64,000 nt of DNA, taken from Poindextera sp041691315 (lineage in GTDB: Bacteria; Pseudomonadota; Alphaproteobacteria; Caulobacterales; Caulobacteraceae). Position 1 is the stretch's first letter. Every line of letters starts with the position of its first letter. The notes under the pieces were generated by a model. The model was not told where the DNA came from, ran no database searches, and saw only the letters and a program-made list of their open reading frames with translations. Where the stretch lies: NCBI GenBank assembly GCA_041691315.1, contig JBEPUW010000012.1, positions 26,774-90,773 on the forward strand, read 5' to 3'. Of this stretch, positions 1-9,181 are shown in pieces. The position numbers and the translations under genes were made by a program.

Positions 1-3000
1 CCAATCTTCGCCTGGGTCCTCGCCATCGTCGTCATGGTGGCCGGGGCGTTGTCGATCCCGACTCTGCCGATCGCCCAGTATCCCTCGATCGCGCCGCCCT
101 CGGTCTCCATCTTCGCCAGCTATCCCGGCGCCGACGCCGAGACCGTGGAAAGCTCGGTCACCCAGGTGATCGAACAGCAACTCAAGGGGCTGGACCACCT
201 GCTGTACTTCTCGTCCCAGAGCCAATCGGACGGCACGGTGCAGATCGACGCCACCTTCGCCGCGGGGACCAACCCGGACATCGCCCAGGTGCAGGTGCAG
301 AACAAGGTGCAGCAGGCCACCCCGCTGCTGCCCACCGAGGTGCAGCAACAGGGCATCACTGTCGCCAAGCAGACGGCCAGCTTCCTGCTGGTCATCGCGG
401 TCTACGATGACACCGGCCGAAACTCGCTGGCCGACATCGGCGACTTCGTGAACAGCAAGCTGCAGGATCCGATCAGCCGGGTGACCGGCGTCGGCGATCT
501 GCAGGTGTTCGGCGGCCAGTACGCCATGCGCATCTGGCTCGATCCTTATAAGCTGAACAATTACAAGCTCACCGTCGGCGACGTACGCAGTGCGGTGACG
601 GCGCAGAACATCCAGGTTTCCGCCGGCCAGATCGGCGCCAATCCCGCCGTCCCCGGCCAGCAGCTCAACGCCACGGTGACCATGCAGTCGCGCCTGCACA
701 CCGCCGACCAGTTCAAGGCCATCGTGCTGCGCACCAGCCCGGACGGGGCGGTGGTTCACCTGAGCGACGTCGCCCGGGTCGAGTTGGGCGCGGAGGACTA
801 CAGCGTCGTCGCCCACTACAACACCTGGCCGTCCTCCGGCGTCGCGGTTCGGCTGGCGCCCGGCGCGAACGCGTTGAAAACCGTCGCGGCGGTCAAGGCC
901 AAGGTCGCGGAACTGGAGCCGACCTTTCCCGAAGGCATGAAGGCGGCCTTTCCGGTCGACACCACCACCTTCGTCAAGCTGTCGATCCACGACGTGATCC
1001 AGACCCTGATCGTGGCCATCCTCCTGGTGGTCGCGGTCATCTTCATCTTCCTGCAGGAGTGGCGCGCCACTCTGATCCCGGCCATCACCGTGCCGGTGGT
1101 GCTGCTGGGCTCGTTCGGCGTCCTGGCCATCGCCGGTTATTCGATCAACACGCTGACCCTGTTCGCGCTGGTGCTTGTGGTCGGCCTGCTGGTCGACGAC
1201 GCCATCGTGGTGGTCGAGAACGTCGAGCGGATCATGGCCGAGGAGGGGCTCCCGCCAAAAGAGGCCACCATCAAGTCCATGAGCCAGATCACCGGCGCCC
1301 TGGTCGGCATCGGCGTCGTGCTCTCGGCGGTGCTGCTGCCGATGGCCTTCTTCCCCGGCTCAACCGGCGTCATCTACCGCCAGTTCTCGGTCACCATCGT
1401 TTCGGCCGTGGTGCTGTCGGTCAGCGTCGCGCTCACCCTGACACCGGCGCTGTGCGCCACCCTGCTGAAGCCCAAGGATCCACGGCACGTCCGGGCCGAG
1501 CGGGGCTTCTTCGGCTGGTTCAATCGCAATTTCGCGCGGCTGGTGGACCGCTATGACCGGACCCTCGGCCGCCTGGTGAAGCGTTCGCTGCCGGCCATGC
1601 TGCTCTATGCGGTCCTGCTGGTCGGCCTGGCCGTGCTCTTCGTCCGCCTGCCGTCGGGCTTCCTGCCGGACGAGGACCAGGGTTCGATGCTGGTGCAGTT
1701 CACCCTGCCCACCGGGGCGGTGCAGTCGCGCACGGCCGAGGTGGTGAAGCAGGTCGAGCATCACCTGTTCGTCGACGAAAAGGCCAATATCGCCGGCGCC
1801 TTCGTCATCTCGGGCTTCAACTTCGGCGGTTCGGGCCAGAACCTCGGCATGGCCTTTGTGCGCCTGCGCGACTGGAAAGACCGCCAGGGCGTGCAGAACC
1901 GCGCCCCGGCCGTCGCTCAACGCGCCATGCGGGCCTTTTCCAAGATCCGCGACGCCCAGGTGTTCGCCTTCATCCCGCCCTCGGTGCAGGAGTTGGGCAA
2001 CGCCACCGGCTTCGATTTCGAGCTGGAGGATCAGGGTTCGGTCGGCCATGCCGGCCTGGTCGCCGCGCGCAATCAGCTGCTCGGCCTGGCCAACAAGGAC
2101 CCGCGCCTGTCCGGCGTGCGGCCGAATGGCCAGGACGACACCCCGCAGCTGCACGTGGACGTCGACGTCGCCCGCGCCGGAGCCCTTGGCGCTTCGCTCA
2201 GCGACATCAACGACACCCTCTCCACCGCCTGGGGCTCGTCCTATATCGACCAGTTCGTCGATCGCGGCCGGGTCAAGCGGGTGTTCATGCAGGGCGACGC
2301 CCCCTATCGCATGACGCCGGACGATCTGGGCAAGTGGTATGTGCGCACCAGCTCTGGGACCATGGCGCCCTTCTCGGCCTTTGCCGACAGCCGCTGGGCC
2401 TTCGGTCCGGCCAGGCTGGAGCACTACAACGGCCAGCCCTCGATGGAGATTCAGGGCCAGTCCTCGCCCGGCTTCTCCTCCGGCGCGGCCATGGACGAGA
2501 TGCAGGCCCTGGCCAGACAGCTGCCCAAGGGCATCGGCTATGAATGGACCGGCCTGTCCTATCAGGAGCGGCTGTCGGGAGCCCAGGCGCCGGCGCTCTA
2601 TACGCTGTCGCTGCTGGTGGTTTTCCTCTGCCTGGCGGCCCTTTATGAGAGCTGGACCATCCCGGTGGCGGTGATGCTGGTCATCCCGCTCGGCGTCACC
2701 GGGGCGGTGCTCGCCGCCACGCTGCGCGGCCTCTACAACGACATATATTTTCAGGTCGGCCTGCTCACCACCATCGGCATCTCGGCCAAGAACGCCATCC
2801 TGATCGTGGAGTTCGCGGTCACGGCCGAGAAGCGCGGTGTCGCGCCGTTCGATGCGGCCATGCAGGCGGCCCGCATCCGCCTGCGGCCGATCCTGATGAC
2901 CTCGCTGGCCTTCATCGCCGGGGTCTTTCCGCTGGCCATCGCCACCGGCGCCGGGGCCGGCAGCCAGAACGACATCGGCACCGGCGTCATCGGCGGCATG

Positions 3001-3123
3001 CTGGCGGCGACCATATTGGCCATCTTCTTCGTGCCGATCTTCTTCGTCCTGGTGCGCGGCGGGCTGAAGACCCTGCGCTGGCGGCCGCCGCCCGGCGGCG
3101 CGGTCGCGGAGCCGGCGCCATGA
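1..3123 (+). CDS. RND efflux pump, inner-membrane subunit (5' end outside window)
   Basis: Resistance-nodulation-division pump of the hydrophobe/amphiphile efflux class, a proton antiporter in a tripartite exporter. The frame is open from base 1, so the start codon lies just upstream; 1040 residues are visible, nearly the full family length. The first visible residues (PIFAWVLAIVVMVAG) are TM1. The paired proton-relay aspartates are in GLLVDDAIVVVENV (visible residues 399-400) and the TM10 lysine is in GISAKNAILIVEF (residue 930). Its TGA overlaps the ATG of the outer-membrane factor (ATGA), so the two are probably translationally coupled. The periplasmic adaptor should lie immediately to the left. 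Substrate unknown. Confidence 0.95.
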   Translation, partial: PIFAWVLAIVVMVAGALSIPTLPIAQYPSIAPPSVSIFASYPGADAETVESSVTQVIEQQLKGLDHLLYFSSQSQSDGTVQIDATFAAGTNPDIAQVQVQNKVQQATPLLPTEVQQQGITVAKQTASFLLVIAVYDDTGRNSLADIGDFVNSKLQDPISRVTGVGDLQVFGGQYAMRIWLDPYKLNNYKLTVGDVRSAVTAQNIQVSAGQIGANPAVPGQQLNATVTMQSRLHTADQFKAIVLRTSPDGAVVHLSDVARVELGAEDYSVVAHYNTWPSSGVAVRLAPGANALKTVAAVKAKVAELEPTFPEGMKAAFPVDTTTFVKLSIHDVIQTLIVAILLVVAVIFIFLQEWRATLIPAITVPVVLLGSFGVLAIAGYSINTLTLFALVLVVGLLVDDAIVVVENVERIMAEEGLPPKEATIKSMSQITGALVGIGVVLSAVLLPMAFFPGSTGVIYRQFSVTIVSAVVLSVSVALTLTPALCATLLKPKDPRHVRAERGFFGWFNRNFARLVDRYDRTLGRLVKRSLPAMLLYAVLLVGLAVLFVRLPSGFLPDEDQGSMLVQFTLPTGAVQSRTAEVVKQVEHHLFVDEKANIAGAFVISGFNFGGSGQNLGMAFVRLRDWKDRQGVQNRAPAVAQRAMRAFSKIRDAQVFAFIPPSVQELGNATGFDFELEDQGSVGHAGLVAARNQLLGLANKDPRLSGVRPNGQDDTPQLHVDVDVARAGALGASLSDINDTLSTAWGSSYIDQFVDRGRVKRVFMQGDAPYRMTPDDLGKWYVRTSSGTMAPFSAFADSRWAFGPARLEHYNGQPSMEIQGQSSPGFSSGAAMDEMQALARQLPKGIGYEWTGLSYQERLSGAQAPALYTLSLLVVFLCLAALYESWTIPVAVMLVIPLGVTGAVLAATLRGLYNDIYFQVGLLTTIGISAKNAILIVEFAVTAEKRGVAPFDAAMQAARIRLRPILMTSLAFIAGVFPLAIATGAGAGSQNDIGTGVIGGMLAATILAIFFVPIFFVLVRGGLKTLRWRPPPGGAVAEPAP

Positions 3124-4538
3124 CGCCAGCGCGCCTGAAGCCGCTCGCCGCCGTCCTGGCCCTGGCCCTGGCCGGCTGCACGCTGGAGCCCGCCTATCGC
3201 CGGCCGGCCGCGCCTGTGCCCGAGGCCTCGCCCAGCGGCCCGGCCTATCCACGGGTCGCGGCGGCGGAGCCCGCGCCGCTGCCCGGCTGGCGCGACCTCT
3301 TCACCGATCCGAAGCTGAAGGCGGTGGTCGACCAGGCGCTGGCCAACAACCGCGACCTACGCGTCGCCGTCGCCAACATCCAGGAGGCCCGCGCCCAGTA
3401 CCAGGTGCAGCGCTCGGCGCTGCTGCCGCAGGTCAACGCCCAGGCCGCCGAGAGCTTCACCCACTCGCCCGCGGCCGTCCAAGGCGTCCCGGGCGCCAGG
3501 GCCTTCGACAGTCACGTCTATACCGCCGAGGTCGGCTTCAGCGCCTTCGAGCTCGACCTGTTCGGTCGCATCCGCAGCCTGACCCGCGCCCAGCAGGAGC
3601 AGTATTTCGCCAGCGAGGAGGCCCGCCGCACGGTGCAGATCACCCTGATCGCCGAGGTCGCCGGCGACTTTCTGACCTATGGCTCCGACACCGCCCAGCT
3701 GAAGATCGCCCGCGACACGCAAGCCAGCGGCCAGGCCAGCCTCGACCTGACCCAGAAGCGGCTGGAGGGCGGCATCGGCACCGGCCTGGACGTCGCCCAG
3801 GCGCGCACGGTGGTCGAGCAGGCCAGGGTCGACGTGGCCCGGCTGACCACCCAGGTCGCCCAGGACAAGAACGCGCTCGACCTGGTGGTCGGCGCGCCGG
3901 TCGACGCCGCGGCCCTGCCGGACGATGTGGGAGCCCCCGTGGTGCGGGCCGACGCCCTTCCCGCTGCTATCCGCTCCGAGGTGTTGTTGACCCGGCCCGA
4001 CGTTGTGCAGGCGGAGGACCAGCTCAAGGCCGCCAACGCCAATATCGGTGCGGCGCGCGCAGCCTTCTTTCCCAGCCTGACCCTGACCGCAGATGGCGGC
4101 GTGGCCTCGACGGCGCTGTCGACCCTGTTCCGCGCCGGGACCGGAGCCTGGACCTTCGCGCCGGCCCTCACCCAGCCGATCTTCGACTTCGGCAAGAACC
4201 GCGCGAACCTGCACCTGGCCAAGGCGCAGCGCGACGCGGCGGTGGCGACCTACGAAAAGTCCATCCAGACCGCCTTCCGCGAGGTCGCCGACGCCCTGGC
4301 CCAGCGCGGCACGATCGACCGGCAGCGGGCCGGCGAGGAGGCCCTGGTCGACGCCTCGACCGACGCCTTCAACCTGGCCAAGGCCCGCTACGAGCGCGGC
4401 GCCGACACCTATCTCAACGAGCTGATCGCCCAGCGCAGCCTCTACGCCGCCCAGCAGGCCCTGGTCTCCACCCGCCTAGCCGCCCAGACCAACCTGGTCA
4501 CGCTCTATAAGGCGCTGGGCGGCGGCGCGGTGTCCTGA
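3120..4538 (+). CDS. Outer-membrane efflux factor, NodT family lipoprotein
   Basis: TolC-like outer-membrane channel of the preceding RND pump, 472 aa, the usual NodT length. The N-terminus is a lipoprotein signal peptide ending in the lipobox LALAGC (Cys about residue 20), followed by a Pro-rich linker. The body shows the two repeats of long alpha-helical hairpins typical of OEP domains (for example QVQRSALLPQVNAQ near residue 100 and AARAAFFPSLTLTADGG near 320). The start ATG overlaps the stop of the pump gene by four bases. No terminator-like hairpin is visible directly downstream; a palindromic repeat begins 84 bp after the stop. Confidence 0.94.
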   Translation: MTPARLKPLAAVLALALAGCTLEPAYRRPAAPVPEASPSGPAYPRVAAAEPAPLPGWRDLFTDPKLKAVVDQALANNRDLRVAVANIQEARAQYQVQRSALLPQVNAQAAESFTHSPAAVQGVPGARAFDSHVYTAEVGFSAFELDLFGRIRSLTRAQQEQYFASEEARRTVQITLIAEVAGDFLTYGSDTAQLKIARDTQASGQASLDLTQKRLEGGIGTGLDVAQARTVVEQARVDVARLTTQVAQDKNALDLVVGAPVDAAALPDDVGAPVVRADALPAAIRSEVLLTRPDVVQAEDQLKAANANIGAARAAFFPSLTLTADGGVASTALSTLFRAGTGAWTFAPALTQPIFDFGKNRANLHLAKAQRDAAVATYEKSIQTAFREVADALAQRGTIDRQRAGEEALVDASTDAFNLAKARYERGADTYLNELIAQRSLYAAQQALVSTRLAAQTNLVTLYKALGGGAVS

Positions 4539-4622
4539 CGCTGGTTTTTTCGCGTTCAGCTTAGCGGTCCGCAAACCTTGGCGCCGGCGGCGCCCAGCTA
4601 GTCAGAGCGGACGTCAAACAAA

Positions 4623-4752
4623 CCGTCATCGCCCGGCTTGTCCGGGCGACCCATGAACGCATGCGCTCGCGGGTGACCAGAAGTGTCGGATGCCGCGCGC
4701 AATTGACATCGCCGACGTTCATGGGTGGCCCGAACAAGTCGGGCCATGACGG
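4623..4752. repeat. RATHE-type palindromic repeat, copy 1
   Basis: Imperfect terminal inverted repeats of about 36 bp enclose a roughly 60-bp core. Each arm is itself a small hairpin (GCCCGG-CTTGT-CCGGGC on the left, GGCCCGAACAAGTCGGGCC on the right), bounded by CCGTCAT and ATGACGG, and the inner edges read CCCATGAAC and GTTCATGGG. Read on the plus strand, other copies of the left arm encode MARLVRATHE, used here as a label. This copy has GC in place of GG next to the CAT in the left arm. It lies between the NodT gene and the convergent DUF4112 gene. Confidence 0.9.
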
Positions 4753-4768
4753 TTAGGGGTGCGGCGTC

Positions 4769-5200
4769 CTAGCCCACCGAAAAAAACGGCCGCCGGGTCC
4801 CGGTGGGCGGGCGGCGCCAGTCGGCGGGTTCGCCGTCGCCGGGCGCCAGGCCCAGCTGCCGGTCGATGGACTCGACCACCATCTTCGCCGCCCACTTGTG
4901 CGCGGTGAACATGTCGGAGAAGACCGCGCCGGCGATGGGGACGGCGCTGGCCAGGGTGCGGGCGCCCAGGATCAGCACCGCGCCGGCCAGAACCGTTATC
5001 GGCACCCCGGCCCGCGCGCCCTGCAGCACGATGAAGCCCCCAGCCACGGTCGAATAGACCTCGCCGACGCCGGGGATCCAGCTCAGCACCCCGTCGATGC
5101 CGATGCTCCACGGGCCGAAGCGGACGATGCTGTCGGACAGCCGGCCCACCAGGCTGACGCTGTCGCGGATGGCTTTGAGCTCGGAGTCGGTCTTGTGCAT
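4769..5200 (-). CDS. DUF4112 domain-containing membrane protein
   Basis: Small membrane protein of 143 aa matching DUF4112 by its signature: an N-terminal amphipathic helix, then the IGIDGVLSWIPGVGEVYS motif (residues about 33-50), then two hydrophobic segments (about 50-68 and 70-95). Function is unknown in the family. The C-terminal 25 residues are polar, with Arg and Pro. The start ATG is preceded by a GGAGACCCCC stretch that can serve as ribosome-binding site. It is followed on the same strand by nothing coding; palindromic repeat copy 1 lies 17 bp beyond the stop. It sits 34 bp from the HicB-like gene on the same strand, so the two may be co-transcribed. Confidence 0.85.
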   Translation of the reverse strand: MHKTDSELKAIRDSVSLVGRLSDSIVRFGPWSIGIDGVLSWIPGVGEVYSTVAGGFIVLQGARAGVPITVLAGAVLILGARTLASAVPIAGAVFSDMFTAHKWAAKMVVESIDRQLGLAPGDGEPADWRRPPTGTRRPFFSVG

Positions 5201-5234
5201 AGGGGGTCTCCAGGGGTCCGGAAAAGGGGAGGGT

Positions 5235-5864
5235 TCAGGCGTCGTGCGCGGCGTCGGGCTCGGCCTGCTGGCCGGCCTTGGCGGCTTCGCGACGCCGGGT
5301 CATGGCGGCCGAGACGCTGTCGGCGGCCCGGCGCACGCCGTCGTAGAGGCGGTCGTCCAGCTCGGCCATGCGGCGGCTGAAGGCGGACTCAGGCCCGACG
5401 CTGTCGTTGATCTTGTGGCCGAGCGACGCCAACTCGTCGATCATGCGGCGGCTGACCGCGTCGAAGTCGCCGCCGGAGCGTTCGCCCAGGCTGACCTTGA
5501 CCGCCTGGGCGATGAAGCCCGAGCGGGTCATGCCGCGCGCCTCGGCCGCGGCGTCCAGCCGCTGCACCAGCCGCTCGCCCAGCGAGATGTTCACCCGCAC
5601 CGGCGGATCGCCAACGGCGACGTCGACCAGGATGGCGATTTCGCCAAGGCCTGCGGCCAACTGCTCGATCGGCGTGGGGGTGGGCCAGGTCTCGCCGGCG
5701 TCGGCCAGCACCTGCAACCGATCCAGCACCGCCTGCCGCGCCTTGACCAGCAGCTCGCCTAGATCCCGCCCCTCGGCGCGACAATCGGCGATGTCCGGAA
5801 ACCGCGCCTGATAGGGGCTGGCCTGGCCGCCGGTGACCAGGGCCACGAAAAGAAGGGTGTTCAT
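5235..5864 (-). CDS. HicB-like antitoxin with ribbon-helix-helix domain
   Basis: 209-aa protein with an N-terminal HicB fold (YQARFPDIADCRAEGRDLGE, about residues 18-37) and a ribbon-helix-helix DNA-binding segment (VRVNISLGERLVQRLDAAAE, about residues 77-96). The C-terminal 90 residues are charged and helical. The longer open frame reaches back into repeat copy 2, but the start is placed at the ATG before NTLLFVALV because upstream residues are translated repeat. No HicA-type toxin (small double-stranded-RNA-binding ORF) lies on either side, so it may be a solitary regulator rather than half of a toxin-antitoxin pair. Hic membership is clear; DNA target unknown. Confidence 0.8.
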   Translation of the reverse strand: MNTLLFVALVTGGQASPYQARFPDIADCRAEGRDLGELLVKARQAVLDRLQVLADAGETWPTPTPIEQLAAGLGEIAILVDVAVGDPPVRVNISLGERLVQRLDAAAEARGMTRSGFIAQAVKVSLGERSGGDFDAVSRRMIDELASLGHKINDSVGPESAFSRRMAELDDRLYDGVRRAADSVSAAMTRRREAAKAGQQAEPDAAHDA

Positions 5865-5973
5865 GTGCGTCGATCCCAAAAGGCGTTCGACGCATGAGAT
5901 TGTGTAGTTTTGCGCAAAAACAAGCGAGACGGTGGAAGATTGTCTTCGACGCTCAGTCCCGGCTGTTCTTTTT

Positions 5974-6102
5974 CCGTCATCGCCCGGCTTGTCCGGGCGA
6001 CCCATGAACGCATGCGCTCGCGGATGATCAGGCGCGTTAGATGTCGCGCGCAATTGGCATCGCCGGCGTTCATGGGTGGCCCGAACAAGTCGGGCCATGA
6101 CG
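5974..6102. repeat. RATHE-type palindromic repeat, copy 2
   Basis: Same arms as copy 1 and also a closely similar core (ATGCGCTCGCGG then CGCGCGCAATTG in both), so copies 1 and 2 are a subfamily about 1.3 kb apart. It lies between the hicB-like gene and yihA; its right arm ends 8 bp before the yihA stop codon. Confidence 0.9.
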
Positions 6103-6109
6103 ATTGGGG

Positions 6110-6775
6110 TTAGCCGGCCGGCAATGCCGCCAGCGCGATTTCGGCTTTCAGTTCGGCCAGGCCGAGCTTCGATTCCGCCGAGGTCGCCACCACGCGGGGG
6201 AAGGCGGCGGGGCGGCGGCTGACGGCTTTCAGCGTCGCCTCGGTGACCGAGGCGACTTGCGCGGGTTTCAGCTTGTCGGCCTTGGTCAGCACGATCTGGT
6301 AGGAGACGGCGGCCTTGTCCAGCGCGTCCAGTGCCTCGGCGTCGGTGGACTTCAGCCCATGCCGCGCATCGATCAGCAGGTAGACCCGCGCCAGGTTCGG
6401 CCGCCCGCGCAGGTACGACCGCCCGAGGTTCTGGAACTTCGACGTGGTGGTCTTCGACGCCCGCGCAAACCCATAACCCGGCAGGTCGACCAGCCGCAGC
6501 CGCTCGTCCAGCAGAAAGAAGTTCACCTCGCGCGTGCGCCCCGGCTCGTTCGACGCCCGCGCCAGCCGATGCCGGTCGACCAGGGCGTTGATCAGCGACG
6601 ACTTGCCGACGTTCGAGCGGCCGGCGAAGGCCACCTCCGGCAGATCGGGCTCCGGCAACCCGTCGATGGCCACCGCGCCCATGACGAAGCTGGCCGGCCG
6701 GGCGAACAGCACCCGCGCCGCCTCCAGCGCCTCAGGCGTGAAGACCGCCGCGTCGGTCGCCGCCTCGTCGGTCAC
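6110..6775 (-). CDS. yihA: Ribosome biogenesis GTP-binding protein YihA/YsxC
   Basis: Essential Era/TrmE-like GTPase needed for large-subunit ribosome assembly (also called EngB), 221 aa. Motifs: P-loop GRSNVGKSS (G1, about residue 50), a conserved threonine in NEPGRT (G2), DLPGYG (G3), TKADK (G4) and TSAES (G5). The start is a GTG whose last two bases overlap the TGA of yidC (GTGA), which fits the conserved yidC-yihA coupling; the open frame extends further upstream only as a shadow of yidC. The N-terminal 25 residues are family-variable. Confidence 0.95.
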   Translation of the reverse strand: MTDEAATDAAVFTPEALEAARVLFARPASFVMGAVAIDGLPEPDLPEVAFAGRSNVGKSSLINALVDRHRLARASNEPGRTREVNFFLLDERLRLVDLPGYGFARASKTTTSKFQNLGRSYLRGRPNLARVYLLIDARHGLKSTDAEALDALDKAAVSYQIVLTKADKLKPAQVASVTEATLKAVSRRPAAFPRVVATSAESKLGLAELKAEIALAALPAG

Positions 6776-8610
6776 CCCGACGGCCTGGGCTTCGGCTTGG
6801 CGAAGCGGGCGACCAGGTTGTCGATCGGGTTCTCCACCTGGAACCGATGCATGATCACATACTGCTGCAGGATGGTGAGCAGGTTGCTCCAGGTCCAATA
6901 GATCAACAGGCCGACGGTCACCTGGGCCAGGGTGAAGGTGAAGATCAGCGGCAGGAACTGCATCATCCTCTGGGTGGTCGCATCGCCGGCCGGCGGGCTC
7001 ATCGAGGTCGAGAGCCACATGGTGAAGCCGTAGATCAGCGGCAAAAGCCCGATGTGCAGCGGCCCGTCGAGGAAGCCGCCCATCAGCGGCGCAAGGGCCG
7101 GGTTCCAATGGATCAGCCCGAACAGGGTCCAGATCGACGACGGATCGCGCGCCGACAGGTCGTGGATCCAGCCGAAGAACGGCGCCTGGCGCATTTCGAT
7201 GGTGACGGTCAGCACCTTGTACAGGGAGTAGAAGACCGGAATCTGGATCAGCATGGGCAGGCAGCCCATCAGCGGGTTAATCTTCTCCCGCTGATACAGG
7301 GCCATGGTCTCCTGCTGGATCTTGGCCTGGTCGCCCTCGTGCTTCTTCTTCAGCTCCTCCACCGCCGGGGCGATCTTCTTCATCTTGCTCATCGACTCGT
7401 AGCTCTTGTTGGCGAGCGGGAAGAAGATGCCGCGCACCACCACGGTCAGGGCCAGGATGGCCAGGCCGATGGAGCCGATTTTCAGGGTGAACAGTTCGAG
7501 CAGGTCGAACAGCGGCTGGGTGAAGAAAAACAGGTGCCCCCAGTCCACCGCCTGGTCGAAGCGGGGGATGTCTGTGGGGTGCGGGGTGACCGGCGACCAG
7601 TAGTATTTCGGCGGCGTGCCGGAATATTCGTAGCTGCGCAGCAGCGGCACCACCTTGGCGCCGGCGAACAGCCGCGAATGGGTGGTGATGCTGGCGCCGG
7701 GCGCTATGGTCTGGGTGGCGCCGACATAGCTGGCCACATAGGTTTCGGTCGGGCTGGACGGCAGCACCTGGAAGGTCGCGGTGATCGGCGCGCCCTGGTC
7801 GGGGATCAGCGCCGCCAGCCAGTATTTCTCGGTGATGCCCAGCCAGCCGCCGGTGGAGGTGACCGTCGTCGGCTCCGTCTTCTTCTTCCAGTCGGCGTAT
7901 TTGTCGAGCACCAGATTGTGCCCCAGCATGCCGATCGCGCCCTCGTGCACGATGTTGTTGGCGACGGTGGTCGGCTTGCCGACCTGGGCGACCACGCCGC
8001 TGGGCGCCAGCGCCACCGGCGTGGCGCCCGAATTGGCCACCGTGTCGTCGATCGTGAACATGTAGTTGGCGTCGACGGCGATGCTGCGGGTGAATTTCAG
8101 CCCCGCCCCGTTGTCATAGGTCAACACCAGCGGCGTGGCCGGGGTCAGCACCGCCCCGGCCGGCGCGGTCCACACCGTCGCGTCGTTCGGCACGCCCGGC
8201 ATGTTGGCCACCGGGCTCTTCCAGCCGGTCTCGGCGAACCAGGCGTTCTGCGACCCCTCCGGCTTGAACAGCTCCACCAGCGGCGACTTCGGATCGACGC
8301 TTAGCCGGTAGTGCTTCAGATAGAGGTCGTCGATGCGCGCGCCGCGCAGCGCGATGGAGCCGGCGACGCTGGGCGTATCGACCTTGATCCGTGGGCTCGC
8401 CGCCGCCGCCTGGGCCAGCGGCAGGAAGGCGCCCGGGGCCGGCTGGCCCGGTGCGGCGGGCGCCTGGGCGGCATGGGCGGCGGACTCGGCGCGCTGGATC
8501 GCCAGCTGGTGCGCCCGCTGCGGCCCATACACAAAGACCTGGTAGAGCAGCAGAATCCCGACAGCCAGGACCGAAAACACGATCCAGTTGCGAACGTCGT
8601 CCTTATCCAT
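6772..8610 (-). CDS. yidC: Membrane protein insertase YidC
   Basis: Inserts and folds inner-membrane proteins, alone or with SecYEG. 612 aa, normal for Gram-negative YidC. An N-terminal TM segment (about residues 8-26) is followed by an Ala/Pro/Gln-rich linker, a large periplasmic beta-sandwich domain (about 80-350) and the conserved C-terminal five-TM insertase core (about 370-590) containing SYESMSKMKKIAPAVEELKK and QREKINPLMGCLPMLIQIP. Part of the rpmH-rnpA-yidC-yihA block; it begins 10 bp after the rnpA stop. Confidence 0.97.
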   Translation of the reverse strand: MDKDDVRNWIVFSVLAVGILLLYQVFVYGPQRAHQLAIQRAESAAHAAQAPAAPGQPAPGAFLPLAQAAAASPRIKVDTPSVAGSIALRGARIDDLYLKHYRLSVDPKSPLVELFKPEGSQNAWFAETGWKSPVANMPGVPNDATVWTAPAGAVLTPATPLVLTYDNGAGLKFTRSIAVDANYMFTIDDTVANSGATPVALAPSGVVAQVGKPTTVANNIVHEGAIGMLGHNLVLDKYADWKKKTEPTTVTSTGGWLGITEKYWLAALIPDQGAPITATFQVLPSSPTETYVASYVGATQTIAPGASITTHSRLFAGAKVVPLLRSYEYSGTPPKYYWSPVTPHPTDIPRFDQAVDWGHLFFFTQPLFDLLELFTLKIGSIGLAILALTVVVRGIFFPLANKSYESMSKMKKIAPAVEELKKKHEGDQAKIQQETMALYQREKINPLMGCLPMLIQIPVFYSLYKVLTVTIEMRQAPFFGWIHDLSARDPSSIWTLFGLIHWNPALAPLMGGFLDGPLHIGLLPLIYGFTMWLSTSMSPPAGDATTQRMMQFLPLIFTFTLAQVTVGLLIYWTWSNLLTILQQYVIMHRFQVENPIDNLVARFAKPKPRPSG

Positions 8611-8620
8611 GGATGCGGGC

Positions 8621-9007
8621 TTACCGGGAAGCGGCCGCCGGGCGTGTCGACGCCGGGACCTGGTTGGCGGCGAGGCTTATCAGTGCGCTTTCGACATCGT
8701 CAAGCAAACGCACCCAGGGGCGCTTCGCCGTCCCCGCCCGGGCAATGAATACATAGTCGTGCCCCGCCTTGCCATGAAGAGGCGCCAACGCCGCGGCCGC
8801 GTGCCGCAGCCGCCGCTTGGCCTTGTTGCGCACCACCGCCCCGCCGATCCGCCTGGTCGCCGTAAAGCCCAGCCGGATCGCCTCACGCCCATCGCCGCGA
8901 TCCAGCGCCTGCACCACCACCGCCCCACGTGCACAGGACGCACCCTTGGCCGCGGCCAGAAAGTCCGGCCGGATCTTCAGGCGTTCGATGTCAGGCAGGT
9001 CAGGCAA
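8621..9007 (-). CDS. rnpA: Ribonuclease P protein component
   Basis: Protein subunit of RNase P, which assists the catalytic RNA in 5' maturation of tRNA. 128 aa. The family hallmark is present as VVRNKAKRRLRHAA (about residues 62-75), preceded by RLGFTATRRIGGA; the N-terminus has the usual IKRRPDF-like segment as LKIRPDFLAAAKG. Located between rpmH and yidC on the same strand, the standard bacterial order. The C-terminal tail beyond residue 110 is Ala/Ser-rich and unconserved. Confidence 0.95.
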   Translation of the reverse strand: MPDLPDIERLKIRPDFLAAAKGASCARGAVVVQALDRGDGREAIRLGFTATRRIGGAVVRNKAKRRLRHAAAALAPLHGKAGHDYVFIARAGTAKRPWVRLLDDVESALISLAANQVPASTRPAAASR

Positions 9008-9046
9008 GGTGAATGCCTCGCCGAGGGGCGAGCGGAGCGACGCCCC

Positions 9047-9181
9047 TTAAGCCGTCAGCTTCTTGCGGCCCTTGGCGCGACGACGCGCAACGATCTTCTG
9101 GCCGTTCTTCGTCGACATGCGCAGACGATAGCCATGGCGCCGTTTGCGCACGAGCCTTGAGGGCTGATAGGTCCGCTTCAC
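9047..9181 (-). CDS. rpmH: 50S ribosomal protein L34
   Basis: 44-aa basic protein of the large ribosomal subunit. Translation of the minus strand gives KRTYQPSRLVRKRRHGYRLR followed by MSTKNGQKIVARRRAKGRKK, the near-invariant L34 sequence. The start is GTG at 9181-9179; a GGAAG about 11 bases upstream may be its ribosome-binding site. It leads the rpmH-rnpA-yidC-yihA block, 39 bp before rnpA. Confidence 0.96.
   Translation of the reverse strand: MKRTYQPSRLVRKRRHGYRLRMSTKNGQKIVARRRAKGRKKLTA

Noticed and set aside
1360..3252. 630-aa minus-strand open frame
   Set aside because: It is the antisense of the RND pump gene; the sequence is Arg/Gly/His-rich low complexity with no domain, typical of GC-rich shadow frames.
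6847..8304. 485-aa plus-strand open frame
   Set aside because: Antisense to yidC, with biased composition (Arg/His/Gln/Gly) and no motif.
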